This document shows positions 37,301-44,143 of a stretch of 46,182 nucleotides of DNA, in pieces (the stretch's first letter is position 1; the number at the start of each line of letters is the position of its first letter). Both the position numbers and the translations under genes were made by a program. Below the pieces are notes generated by a model. The model was given only the letters and a program-made list of their open reading frames with translations. It did not search any database and had not been told where the DNA came from. The stretch is from Acanthaster planci (lineage: Eukaryota > Echinodermata > Asteroidea > Valvatida > Acanthasteridae). The DNA lies in the NCBI RefSeq assembly GCF_001949145.1, contig NW_019091440.1:411281-457462 (forward strand), in the 5' to 3' direction.

Positions 37301-40300
37301 CTTGAAAGTTGCACGTACTGTACATGTACATGTAAATCTTTGATTAATATCTGTGCAAACAGTGGCGCTAAACATAACTTCAATAACGGTCACACACAAA
37401 AAGTGCTTCCCTTTGCTCCGAGTTTGTTTGGCACAGAGAGAAAAAAGGAAGAGGTTCCAGGGTTCAGGGCAGGGGATTAAATATTTTTTTGTATAAATGG
37501 TTGCCAACTTGTTGAAAGTCCGTACCATGCCAACCAGGAACAGTCAGCGTGGGCACAACCCAATGCGCAGTACAAACGGCCAATATATTAAAGGAGATGT
37601 TGGGTATATACAGATATATACATGTACATCTACCAAGGTTTCTTCACTGACAATGTAAAGCATAATCTCAAGATCAACAGGCCAAGGTGTACATGTACAT
37701 GCAACATACGTGTAGGCTGGGCAAAGTTTTTTGAAATTTTTTTTCAGTATGGTAGGTCTCAAGTAGCGCTAGAATATATTCCAGCTTATTCAGAACTTAA
37801 GTTCAAACTTTTTGAAATTCACTACACCCTAATGTACATGGTACGGTCAAACCCGACTTCTCCGTGGACCACTACCAGTGTGTATTAAATGCAGGCCATT
37901 ATATACACTCCTGGAAACAAGAGTAGGATTCGAATCCTCACACTGGCAGCAGAACTGGGGGGAGGGATCAGGGAACCAGTGGTCCCCCCATTTCGACTGC
38001 TGGGACCTAGCCCCCCTCCCACTTTTTGCGGGTCCTATACATGAAATTGGGTGTGGCTCAATGGATTGACCTATTCCTTGCTGATGCCTGATGGTCTAAC
38101 AACTCCCCCCCCCAGAAAATCGTTCCACCGCCGGTGAATCCACATATTCCTGTTAATCACATGTAATACAGGCATCTTGACTGCTAAAGACCATCTCTAG
38201 TGGATAGACTGGTCTCCAATGAATCTGTACTTTTGAACAACATATACAAAACAAGTGCAAAAATGTACACATGTGCATGGAGGCCATAATTCCTGAAATT
38301 CTATCACAGGACACAAGGGAGGATTCAAACCCACGTCCTCTTGTTTACAAGTACAAAAGACAACTAGATCATTGAAACCACCTTTGGTGGATACAGGCCT
38401 CTGATATACATGTACTTTCAAATACGCGTAGTAAGATAAGCCCCAAAACATACATGTACATGAAGACAAGCAACCACAGGATGTGACAGCAGGATTCAAA
38501 CCCACATCCTCTTGTTTACAAGTGCTCGTAGGGTAGATACATGTATCTTGACCACTGAAACCACCTTTGGTGGATACAGGCCTCCAATATACATGAACAT
38601 ACACTTTCTAATAACATTACAAGGCCCACAACGTACATGCAGAAAGAACAGAGTTCAAGAAATCTACCACACCGTACAACAGTGGGATTCGAACCCACGT
38701 CCTTTGGTGTGCAAATAGTAAAAACATCCTGACCACTAAAAACATCTTGGGTGGACTGATGATACCATGGGCTTCCCACATGCTGGTAGACTTTGGAAAA
38801 CCACTGTGAGCACAACACCCTAACATGCAGAATGCAATACCCTAAACTGAAGAGGTATCCATGTCCACATCCTCCTGTTTCCGAGAAATCTTTAACCACA
38901 GTTGGTGAAAACACCTCTGTTGGCCCCTGACGGCATCCACCATCTCCAGGATCTGAATCAACCAGTGGGGTACTAGCCAGAAAACTCAATAGTGGGATGG
39001 TTTAAGCGCTGACCGCTCCGGTTTAATTCGGCAGGAAGTAACGGGATGTCAATAACCTTGTTGACAATTTCTGGGCAACTACAGATATCTCACCAGTGTC
39101 ACCCAAATGGATGACGATTGGCTTCGACCATCAAGTCGATTATTGTGAACCACTAACCCTGAAGCAGGGTCGCATCGCTGGCCATCAATAGCCACTAATT
39201 TATCAGTACGGCTGGAACAACTGAATTGTATGAGACGTCACTGACCATGAATATTAATGAGAGTTGCAGCCCATGGCAAAATGTGAGTGACAATGACATT
39301 TTACAAACTGGCTGGGTTATGGTCGTTGGAGTATGACTTTACTGTGCCAGCAGTGCACAATTGGTCAAAAAGCCATCAACTATGGTCCGCACTCAAACAT
39401 GCCCTCTGATGCGTGATAAAAAAAAGTCCCCAATGAGGTTGGCTGCATTGGCAAATTCTTTCTGGCGCACAGATATCTGAAAAAGATTGATGAACAATCA
39501 TCCCTGGAATGGAAGCCTGACCAGCGTGATGTGATCCCTGGCAAGTTTATTGCACGTCACAGGTTATAGTTTTTGTAAACACAGTCTGGAGTTTCGAGGG
39601 CTGAAAAAACATCAGTTAAAAATCCCAGGCTTAAACTGGGAAAGTCTGAAAAAAAATATTAAAATGCACATACAGAGCAAAGTCAAAGCAGCATACCCCA
39701 TACGCAAGACTATGTAACACTTTCGACAAAAGGCCGCGATGAGGAAATCAGTTGGCAAAGGGGGGAAAAGCCTGGTGTGCCTGACATTCCTGAGCAGGCA
39801 AAAACCTGTACTCACACTCATCCAAATGTGGATCCTAACCAGCAGCAAGAACATGAAGAAATTACGACAGTGCATGTACAGCTTGCATCATGGTGCTATT
39901 TGCACAGAACCGTCATTGGTGAAACGTACATGTATGCATAAATATACATGTACATGTATATATACAGTATGTTACATACATGTACACGGGCAGGCTTGCT
40001 AGTTACTGCAGTACATGTACTGAGGTGGAAAGCTTGCAATAGCACCATGCAAGGATACAATCTCTTTGTGAGTCCATGTACGTAGGCTGGGACCATGAGA
40101 CTGAAATTAGACAGGAATATAGTCCACGTACATGTAGGCGACGAAAGAAGGGGGATTAAAGACTTGGGGGATATGGAAACTCACCCATTTCGGACGGCCG
40201 TTCTGGCTCTTTTCGGGGATCTCCTTCACCGGGGTTTCCTTCGCCAGGGTCTCTTGAGCGGGAGTCTCCTGTGCCTGCATCTCAGACAGCTGCTCGACTG

Positions 40301-40364
40301 TCTCGCCGGTTGTCTCGGCTGCTACATCGGCAGCTGGTGCCTCGCAATCGTAATTCTCCGACAT
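7178..40364 (-). CDS. LIMA1: EPLIN-like LIM-domain protein with seven tail repeats (whole gene, 7 exons, 768 aa)
   Basis: The joined exons encode 768 residues. Residues 1-60 are an acidic, Glu/Thr-rich leader. A single LIM domain follows with ligands C72, C75, H93, C96 for the first zinc and C99, C102, C120, H123 for the second. The sequence just after it (FKQLFK, then KGNYD) is the signature shared by vertebrate EPLIN (LIMA1), LIMD2 and XIRP LIM domains. Seven repeats have cores at residues 177, 247, 317, 386, 459, 528 and 589, followed by a Glu-rich region at about 621-716 and a 52-residue end. From memory, vertebrate EPLIN has similar L-K-x-x-F/W-E motifs, but before its LIM domain, so an actin-filament binding or bundling role is inferred. 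All six introns are GT-AG with matching phases. No signal peptide or membrane segment is seen, so it should be cytoplasmic. The symbol marks family resemblance; one-to-one orthology is not shown. Confidence 0.88.
7337..8191 (-). other. Intron 6 of the EPLIN-like gene
   Basis: A GTACTA donor and TTTTTCCAG acceptor bound this 855-nt intron. Nothing further is recognised in it. Confidence 0.85.
8192..9696 (-). CDS. LIMA1: EPLIN-like gene, exon 6: six tail repeats and acidic region
   Basis: The acceptor CCTCTAG ends at 9697 and the donor is GAG|GTACTA at 8191. The 1505-nt exon encodes residues 216-716. Six repeat cores begin at 247, 317, 386, 459, 528 and 589, spaced 70, 69, 73, 69 and 61 residues. 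Each copy also has an upstream E-[SN]-T-P...D-[VL]-[VA]-R box, and most a downstream S-L-E-D-Y-like box. The aromatic residue is Phe in the first four and Trp in the last two. Residues of about 621-716 are Glu-rich and likely disordered. If the intron is kept, the frame adds VLSVS and stops at 8176-8174. Confidence 0.93.
9697..11222 (-). other. Intron 5 of the EPLIN-like gene
   Basis: This 1526-nt intron contains a histone-type stem-loop and purine-rich element in sense orientation at 10080-10115. Nothing else is recognised. Confidence 0.85.
10052..10128 (-). repeat. Dispersed element with histone-type 3' stem-loop, copy 1
   Basis: Read on the minus strand, GGTTCTTTTAAGAACC (10115-10100) is a 6-bp stem with a TTTA loop. 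It fits the metazoan histone mRNA stem-loop consensus GGYYYUHHUHARRRCC. Ten nt downstream is CAAAAGAGAT (10089-10080), similar in position and purine content to a histone downstream element. TTCACGGGT and its complement flank the core. No histone frame precedes it. Confidence 0.5.
11223..11368 (-). CDS. LIMA1: EPLIN-like gene, exon 5: first tail repeat
   Basis: The acceptor CTTCTTCAG ends at 11369 and the donor is CAG|GTAATA at 11222. The exon encodes residues 167-214. It contains the first repeat core, [10 protein letters not shown] at 177-186, followed by E-V-S-N-V as in the exon 6 repeats. It ends in D-Q-S-T-P, and one base completes E215 with exon 6. Its close similarity to the exon 6 repeats supports membership of the same gene. 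Confidence 0.9.
11369..12082 (-). other. Intron 4 of the EPLIN-like gene
   Basis: This 714-nt intron has a nested foldback (11418-11533) starting 49 nt upstream of the exon 5 acceptor. Confidence 0.8.
11418..11533. repeat. Nested foldback next to exon 5 acceptor
   Basis: The outer arms, 11418-11442 and 11509-11533, are imperfect complements of about 25 nt. The inner arms, GTTCCACAGGG at 11454-11464 and CCCTGTGGAAC at 11487-11497, are perfect complements. It would fold into a long hairpin in the pre-mRNA. Confidence 0.75.
12083..12119 (-). CDS. LIMA1: EPLIN-like gene, exon 4: 37-nt microexon
   Basis: This small exon has acceptor TTTTTGCAG ending at 12120 and donor AAG|GTGGGT at 12082. It completes E154, encodes [11 protein letters not shown], and leaves two bases of S166. 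Its phase joins exon 3 to exon 5 exactly, which is the main support for such a short exon. The peptide is an acidic linker between the LIM domain and the repeats. Skipping it alone would shift the frame. Confidence 0.78.
13741..13975. repeat. Foldback element, about 235 bp
   Basis: The left arm 13741-13805 and right arm 13905-13975 are imperfect complements over about 65-70 nt. The right arm has a small TACATG-containing insertion. Shared landmarks are GGCAAGCTTTTGC at the inner ends and CAATTTGAATT-like outer ends. It looks like a MITE or foldback transposon. Confidence 0.7.
14581..14612. repeat. (GACA)n microsatellite
   Basis: Tandem GACA/GACG tetranucleotides run for about 32 nt. A second short patch lies at about 14683-14698. 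Confidence 0.9.
15096..15200 (-). repeat. G/C-rich dispersed repeat, partial copy
   Basis: It shares the order CACTGG-T/C-GGC-G/A-GAA, then G runs, then CCCCTCCACTTTTTGC with the copy at 37940-38148, and is the reverse complement of 34396-34592. Confidence 0.6.
16008..16135. repeat. Poly-G low-complexity tract with sequence gap
   Basis: A run of 56 N (16032-16087) is flanked by long G runs. Similar phrases, GGGATGGGTGTGAGAGTGG on the left and GGGATGGTTGTGAGAGTGG on the right, lie on both sides. The start of the surrounding sequence (GCACTGGTGGCAGAA at about 15971) resembles the G/C-rich dispersed repeat. The gap size should not be trusted. Confidence 0.85.
16495..16515. repeat. Perfect short hairpin
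   Basis: GCACGTAG and CTACGTGC flank an AAAAA loop. TGAG and CTCA just outside can extend the stem, and GTCTTGA/TCAAGAC lie further out. Confidence 0.6.
20816..21109. repeat. Tandem duplication, two 147-bp units
   Basis: Units 20816-20962 and 20963-21109 align without visible gaps and with scattered substitutions. Both contain CCAGAAGCTGCAGCCAA, GACTACTCAGTGAAAGAGGG and GATGCAGAAATT. A small number of differences suggests a fairly old local duplication. Confidence 0.85.
21616..21905. mobile_element. hAT-like MITE with CAGGGTTCC ends
   Basis: The termini CAGGGTTCCTGC and GCGGGAACCCTG are inverted repeats of a kind common to short non-autonomous hAT-like elements. The interior repeats CCATGACTTTTCCA-like phrases several times. 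TATACA occurs on both outer sides, but no full 8-bp duplication is visible. Confidence 0.7.
22664..22689. repeat. 26-bp near-perfect palindrome
   Basis: TTGAAGTACGCG and CGCGTACTTCAA are perfect complements separated by TC. Confidence 0.85.
26863..27002 (-). CDS. LIMA1: EPLIN-like gene, exon 3: second half of the LIM domain
   Basis: The acceptor TTTCAG ends at 27003. The exon completes S107 and gives L-G-N-F, then the last zinc ligands C120 and H123. Next come F-K-Q-L-F-K and K-G-N-Y-D, the conserved EPLIN-family end of the domain. The donor is CAG|GTACCC at 26862. Without splicing, the frame continues for only four residues (GTHK) to a TAG at 26851-26849. That would leave a 157-residue LIM-only protein of roughly LIMD2 size. 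Confidence 0.93.
27129..27366. repeat. Foldback element beside exon 3
   Basis: The arms 27129-27173 and 27323-27366 are imperfect complements sharing GGCATGCAGAGCCTC and, further out, ATTCG-T/C-TCTT. It lies about 125 nt upstream of the exon 3 acceptor. Confidence 0.7.
27965..28256 (+). mobile_element. tRNA-derived SINE-like element
   Basis: A B-box-like GGTTCAAATCC lies at 28013-28023, after a short anticodon-arm-like GACTC...GAGTC stem. About 60 nt later comes a CACCCAGGAGTATAAAATGG segment (from 28086), resembling the central part of SINEs widespread in marine invertebrates. The A box is degenerate and the limits are approximate. Confidence 0.55.
30161..30300 (-). CDS. LIMA1: EPLIN-like gene, exon 2: first half of the LIM domain
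   Basis: The exon is preceded by a pyrimidine tract and CAG acceptor at 30301-30303 and followed by the donor GTGAGT at 30160. It encodes residues 61-106 plus two bases of S107. It carries the whole first zinc module, C72-x2-C75-x17-H93-x2-C96, and the first two ligands of the second, C99-x2-C102. The TVYPMEK stretch after the first two cysteines is typical of EPLIN-family LIM domains. Confidence 0.93.
32783..32945. repeat. ACATGTAC/TGTACA palindromic cluster
   Basis: Overlapping copies of TGTACA and ACATGTAC occur across the segment, including TACATGTACTGTACATGTAC-like runs near 32881-32930. Similar clusters lie at about 18018-18050, 37000-37053, 39935-40020 and 42085-42152. Confidence 0.8.
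34396..34592 (+). repeat. G/C-rich dispersed repeat, copy A
   Basis: It starts with ATTCAGCGGCGGCGGAAC and continues through GAGACCATCAGGCATC and GACCCTGCAAAAAGTAGG to CCACTTCCAGTGCCAGTGTG. The complement of 37940-38148 has the same blocks in the same order. No coding potential is seen. Confidence 0.75.
34654..34807. mobile_element. Small MITE, copy 2
   Basis: Related to 5458-5595 in the same orientation: both have GAGTA-C/T-CAAA near the left, GTGTGTAAAG, GCGTGAAC and CATTTGCAC-like blocks, and ACTTTGG-C/T-ACTCTATA at the right. The ends are inverted repeats. Confidence 0.65.
37940..38148 (-). repeat. G/C-rich dispersed repeat, copy B
   Basis: Reverse-complement relative of 34396-34592, with the landmarks CCCACTTTTTGCGGGTCCTA, GCCTGATGGTCTAACAA and TTCCACCGCCGGTGAAT in matching order. 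It abuts and seems to truncate the last unit of the tRNA-like array. Confidence 0.75.
38137..38945 (-). repeat. Tandem array of tRNA-like modules
   Basis: About five units of 170-193 bp. On the minus strand the units carry an A-box-like TTTCAGTGGTCAAGAT or TTTTAGTGGTCAGGAT, and then a B-box-like GGGTTTGAATCC or GGGTTCGAATCC. B boxes lie near 38326, 38498, 38690 and (degenerate) 38862, and the final unit near 38138 is truncated. Between the boxes is a conserved CTTGTAAACAAG hairpin, and each unit has a CCACCTTTGGTGG-type inverted repeat. Whether these are SINE relics or amplified tRNA pseudogenes is open. Confidence 0.65.
39881..40054. repeat. Foldback element enclosing ACATGTAC cluster
   Basis: GCTTGCATCATGGTGCTATTT at 39881-39901 pairs imperfectly with 40032-40054 (GCTTGCAATAGCACCATGC). 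The centre is TACATGTA-rich. It lies about 130 nt inside intron 1 from the exon 1 donor. Confidence 0.65.
40185..40364 (-). CDS. LIMA1: EPLIN-like gene, coding exon 1 (residues 1-60)
   Basis: The exon starts at ATG 40364-40362. An in-frame TAG lies 15 nt upstream (40379-40377) with no intervening ATG, which fixes this start unless an unseen 5' exon splices in. The start context is AAACATGT. The peptide is acidic and contains an imperfect five-residue repeat, Q/K-E-T-P/L-A/V, at about residues 31-50. The exon ends after the codon for W60, followed by the strong donor GTGAGT at 40184. It ends in phase 0, matching the next exon. Confidence 0.85.
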
Positions 40365-41512
40365 GTTTAATAAGTACTAATGGCGTTGGGTCTTCAGTGA
40401 AAGTTTAAAAGATTATTCAAAATTCCACTGGAACGGGAACAGCAAACTGTACTCTTAGTCCTCGAAAGTTGTACAAACTTCTTCACGGTTACAAAAATAT
40501 ACGCCGACAAAACAAATACAGAACTGTTTTTAACTCCGAATAGACTTGAAAAGATGTCTCCTACTGTTGACAGTGAGGCCGTCAATTGTAGGAAATATGA
40601 CAAGCATTCCAAAGACGAGTCAGTTGAATACTGGAGTCAAGGCTGAGGATGTGTAAGCCGAGTGATGGTTTGGAATGTCAAGTTGGCCCACAGAATGCCG
40701 GCAAAAGATCACAGGTCAGAGTTCAGGGAGCAGGGGCAACACCCACAGTGATGCTGCTTGTTGATGCTGCTATGCTGCAGACTGGATAGACTGCCTGGTG
40801 GGTAAAGGATCAGGAACTCGGGACCTGTTGCTGGGTGGAAGTGCGTGAACTGTACGCATAACCTGCCAGTTATCATCCAGATAAGAGTGCTGGTTCTGTG
40901 GTGGATGTTTCTTTGCCAAACTCTGGTTGCCTTAGTAACAAAAATTCTTCCTCACTGTAACCATGGGAAAAAAATTGCACATGTACATGTATTACACTGT
41001 TAAAAAAAGGACCCTAAAAATTTCATCTCTCTTTGGGTGAATTGCAAAAATGAAAGAAAAAGCAGACAATTACAGAGCCTCGCTTTCAACTTCAGTTCCA
41101 AAAATTGTTTTGCCATATGGTGAATATACTGAAAACAAATTGTCCCTTCGTGATCAGGAAAAGCGCACTGAAACCTGGTATCATATTCCAGGATCAATTC
41201 GTTTCAAAGGTCAGTGCTACCTGTAATTCAAATCACTTTCTCTACATGTACTTCCTCATGAATTGCATGCACAGTCCATTTGTATTTCAATCTGCTCCAT
41301 TTTTGGGAATGGGCACAAGAGTCAGTAATCACTTATTCTCTTCACTACGCATTTACAAGATGCCGCTTTGCAGTGGTCTTTTAGGTACTTTAGTCTACTC
41401 AAGCGATGGCAGTGAGTCCTACAGTCAGAAATGTGGCCATCCATTGGTCACACCAACTCTGGTAGGCAGGATTTGACAGAGTGCTACATGTACGTACTTC
41501 GTCCCAATACAA
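40365..41512. other. 5' flank of the EPLIN-like gene
   Basis: This should contain the 5' UTR and promoter of the minus-strand gene. I see no convincing TATA box at a sensible distance. A TATATTTT occurs on the minus strand at about 40496-40503. A non-coding upstream exon is possible. Confidence 0.4.
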
Positions 41513-41563
41513 ATTAAATCTCTGAGCGAGATAAGTCTTGAAGGTTTGCATGGTGAAGAGGTA

Positions 41564-41683
41564 TAATAGAAAGTAGGTTTGCGGCAGCACCATGGACGCA
41601 TCTCTTTTGTGAGTATTTGTGGTTCTGAAAAGAACCAGTGGTACTCGACGTCCATGGTGCTACCGCAAACCTACTTTCTATTA
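41564..41683 (-). repeat. Inverted-repeat element with histone-type 3' stem-loop, copy 2
   Basis: The arms 41564-41598 and 41649-41683 match as complements at 34 of 35 positions. Between them the minus strand has GGTTCTTTTCAGAACC (41636-41621), a perfect histone-type stem-loop with a TTTC loop, and 11 nt later CAAAAGAGAT (41609-41600). Direct repeats ATTAAATCTCTGAGC (15 bp) lie at 41513-41527 and 41680-41694. No histone frame is adjacent. Confidence 0.6.
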
Positions 41684-41694
41684 AATCTCTGAGC

Positions 41695-43866
41695 AGTTTT
41701 GCCATAAACCATCACCACAGTCTGCACCGAGACCAAGATACAGCCTACATGTAATTGACACCAATTTGAAGTGGGCCAAAATTGATTGTATTGAGAGTGT
41801 GGAATTGGTCTGCTCACTGTGCTGCTAAGCCTGCAGCCTTGGGGTATTTTTTTTTTCAGATTACTGACGTCAGATAAGAGGAGTCAGAAGGGTGACATCA
41901 ATCAGTGACTGCGGACTGGAGTCCAGACAGACTCGTCACCCAGCACTGTGCGACACAACCGTGCTGTCACTCACGTGTCGCCAGTGCATCATAGGCAGCA
42001 GCAATTTCCTTAGATAGCATTCAACAAAGGCTCTCATTAGGGAACAATGATAAAACACCGAGTTTTGACAGCTGCAGTTTGGAAGGTACATGTACGTGTA
42101 AATGTAATGTACATAATGCACATACATGTAGGTTTCGACACATGTACATGTATGTATTAAACTGGATTATGATGTCACAAAATGCTCCCGCTGAATTCCA
42201 TGTACACTGGTACTCGGAAACGAGTGAAACATACTGAATTTGGATGCGATCCAACCCAACCAAGTGACTCAGAAGTGGTGAATATGTTCCTCAGCTGATT
42301 TGGCTGACAGGCCATTAGAACAGATCACACACAATGACATCACTAAGACCTGTCAACACTGCAGTCCTCCTGCATTATGTCCATTGTCATCAGAAGGTCA
42401 AACTGAGCCATGTATCAAAACAATGAGCTTGTGCTGTCCCTGCTGTTTGCGAGGTAAAATTAGAATGAATCATACAGTCTTTCAGAATTATTTCATTGGA
42501 TCTTGACCCCCAAAAATATACAGGGTACCGGTACCTTCCAAACAGCCCAGTACACCTTGTGCCCGAGTTAATCTCCATGCACAGAGTAGCAGCTGTCTCT
42601 AACTGGCCAGTTTTGATTTAGAACACAAGAAAATCTACATGAACCGGGATGTCAAGGAAGAAAGAGAGAGGACTTAACGGCTGCTTTCAGTTTTATTACA
42701 CTGAGCCCACAATAAAGCATGGAGGTAATTTTCTCCCCAATGTTCCCACTGGAGTCAAGTCTGTCCAGCCATGGGTCCAGCAAACTCACATCCAGCTGAC
42801 TGACGTCGGTCTGCATGCATTGTATTTTCACGAAGGAACACAAATTGGTAATTAAAATGGCTCATAACGTGCATAAATACCGAGATTTTCTGTAGGTAGC
42901 CTAGTGTACAATGGACATGTATGTACCTTCAGCCTCATGAATCTAGTCTGCCTGTCAAAGACCGCAGAATGACAACTCTCCAGCCAAAGTAATGGTGAGA
43001 AAATGACGCTGGTCGTAAATTCCCGGCTCTCCAGAACACTGGGCAATCCGGGTGGTTATTCGGAAGACCAAACTGACAATGACTGAAGTGAAGCCGCTAA
43101 TGTGCAAACCCGCTGATACCAAGAGCCGGTATCTACTTCCTATTGGTATTTCACCATCTGTGCCTATGCATTATTATGACTTTTTCCTACAGGGCACACC
43201 ACTTCCAGTGGTTAGGGACACTGGTCCTGCTATGCTACCACACAGGGGAAAGCCTTGGAACGGTCCATTCTAAACCACCGGGGTGTTAGCAAGAGCGGTG
43301 GGGAGGCTTTTGTTGTTCAACTTGACTTGGGGACTGCTAATAGCCTCAGTGTCAACTTATGAGTACTGTGGAAGAACAAACAAGTACAAAAGCCATAGAA
43401 TTGACATCAGCATTTCAGGACTTTCACCGGGAACACTTTTGTCCAGTGAAAGCACAATCAAAAACCAAGGGGAACATGTGATTCTCAAGGGTTTGGCTAG
43501 TATGCCTGCCAAATTGTGTGACTGGCTGGCCCATGAATAAATCATTTCAATTTCTGTGAATGGATGAGTAAGCAATGTAGGAATGCCTAAGCTGGAGGAC
43601 TAACCGATGTGTAGATATGCACAATGTGCATGTTTAGAGGCATTGCAATCTTCCACGGTATGGTTCCAATTATTCTATCGAAAATGTCATTGGCAAACCG
43701 GAAAACTTGCTTGTAACCATCAACAAGCAGGTTCTGCTAATGGTACCATACCATAACTCCATGATTACGTGTACATCAGGCAAATTATTTTTCTGTACAT
43801 TGGGGAATCATGACACAGTATTATGTACATGTAGGTATGTTACAAGCACAAATCCATCACGAATGT
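41695..43866. other. Upstream flank without recognised genes
   Basis: Short frames only. An ACATGTAC cluster is at about 42085-42152 and a GGTACCGGTACC palindrome lies near 42526. No gene is supported. Confidence 0.45.
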
Positions 43867-44135
43867 ACCACAGGGCCCAATTTCATGGCGCTGCTTACCG
43901 CAAGCGAAAAATCTGTGCTTACCGTAGCAGAAAATTCTGTGCTTACAGGGAACGAATTTCACAGGGTGGCGAGGAATTTTGGCTTGTGCTTGAGCATGCA
44001 TACATCCCGTAACTAAGGATTCTGTGATTAAAAGGTAATTAGTGAAAAATTTTTTCCGCTAGGGCGGTTAGCGCAGAATGGAGATCCTAAGCAAAGAATT
44101 CTGCGCTAAGCAGCACCATGAGATTGGAGCCAGGT
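43867..44135. mobile_element. Foldback MITE with GGGCCCAATTTCATGG ends
   Basis: The termini GGGCCCAATTTCATGGCGCT and (read inward from the right) GGCTCCAATCTCATGGTGCT are inverted repeats. GCTTA/TAAGC and TTCTGTGCTTAC-like phrases recur in the interior. ACGAATGT occurs at both sides (43859-43866 and 44136-44143), consistent with an 8-bp target duplication. Confidence 0.7.
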
Positions 44136-44143
44136 ACGAATGT

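Larger units (their letters stand above)
30301..40184 (-). other. Intron 1 of the EPLIN-like gene (9.9 kb)
   Basis: It has donor GTGAGT and acceptor CCTTTCAG. It holds repeats listed separately. The segments 30301-32780, 32950-34395, 34810-37939 and 38946-39880 show only short, unrecognisable frames. The sequence 35090-35240 has further GTGGGGGG-rich patches resembling the G/C-rich dispersed repeat. Confidence 0.75.

Noticed and set aside
38660-38770. Functional tRNA gene in the 38-kb array
   Set aside because: A- and B-box-like sequences are present, but acceptor and D-arm pairing are not convincing and the spacing between boxes is long, so I call it tRNA-like only.
41560-41690. Decayed histone gene upstream of the stem-loop
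   Set aside because: No histone H1, H2A, H2B, H3 or H4 C-terminal codons were recognisable in any frame on the sense side.
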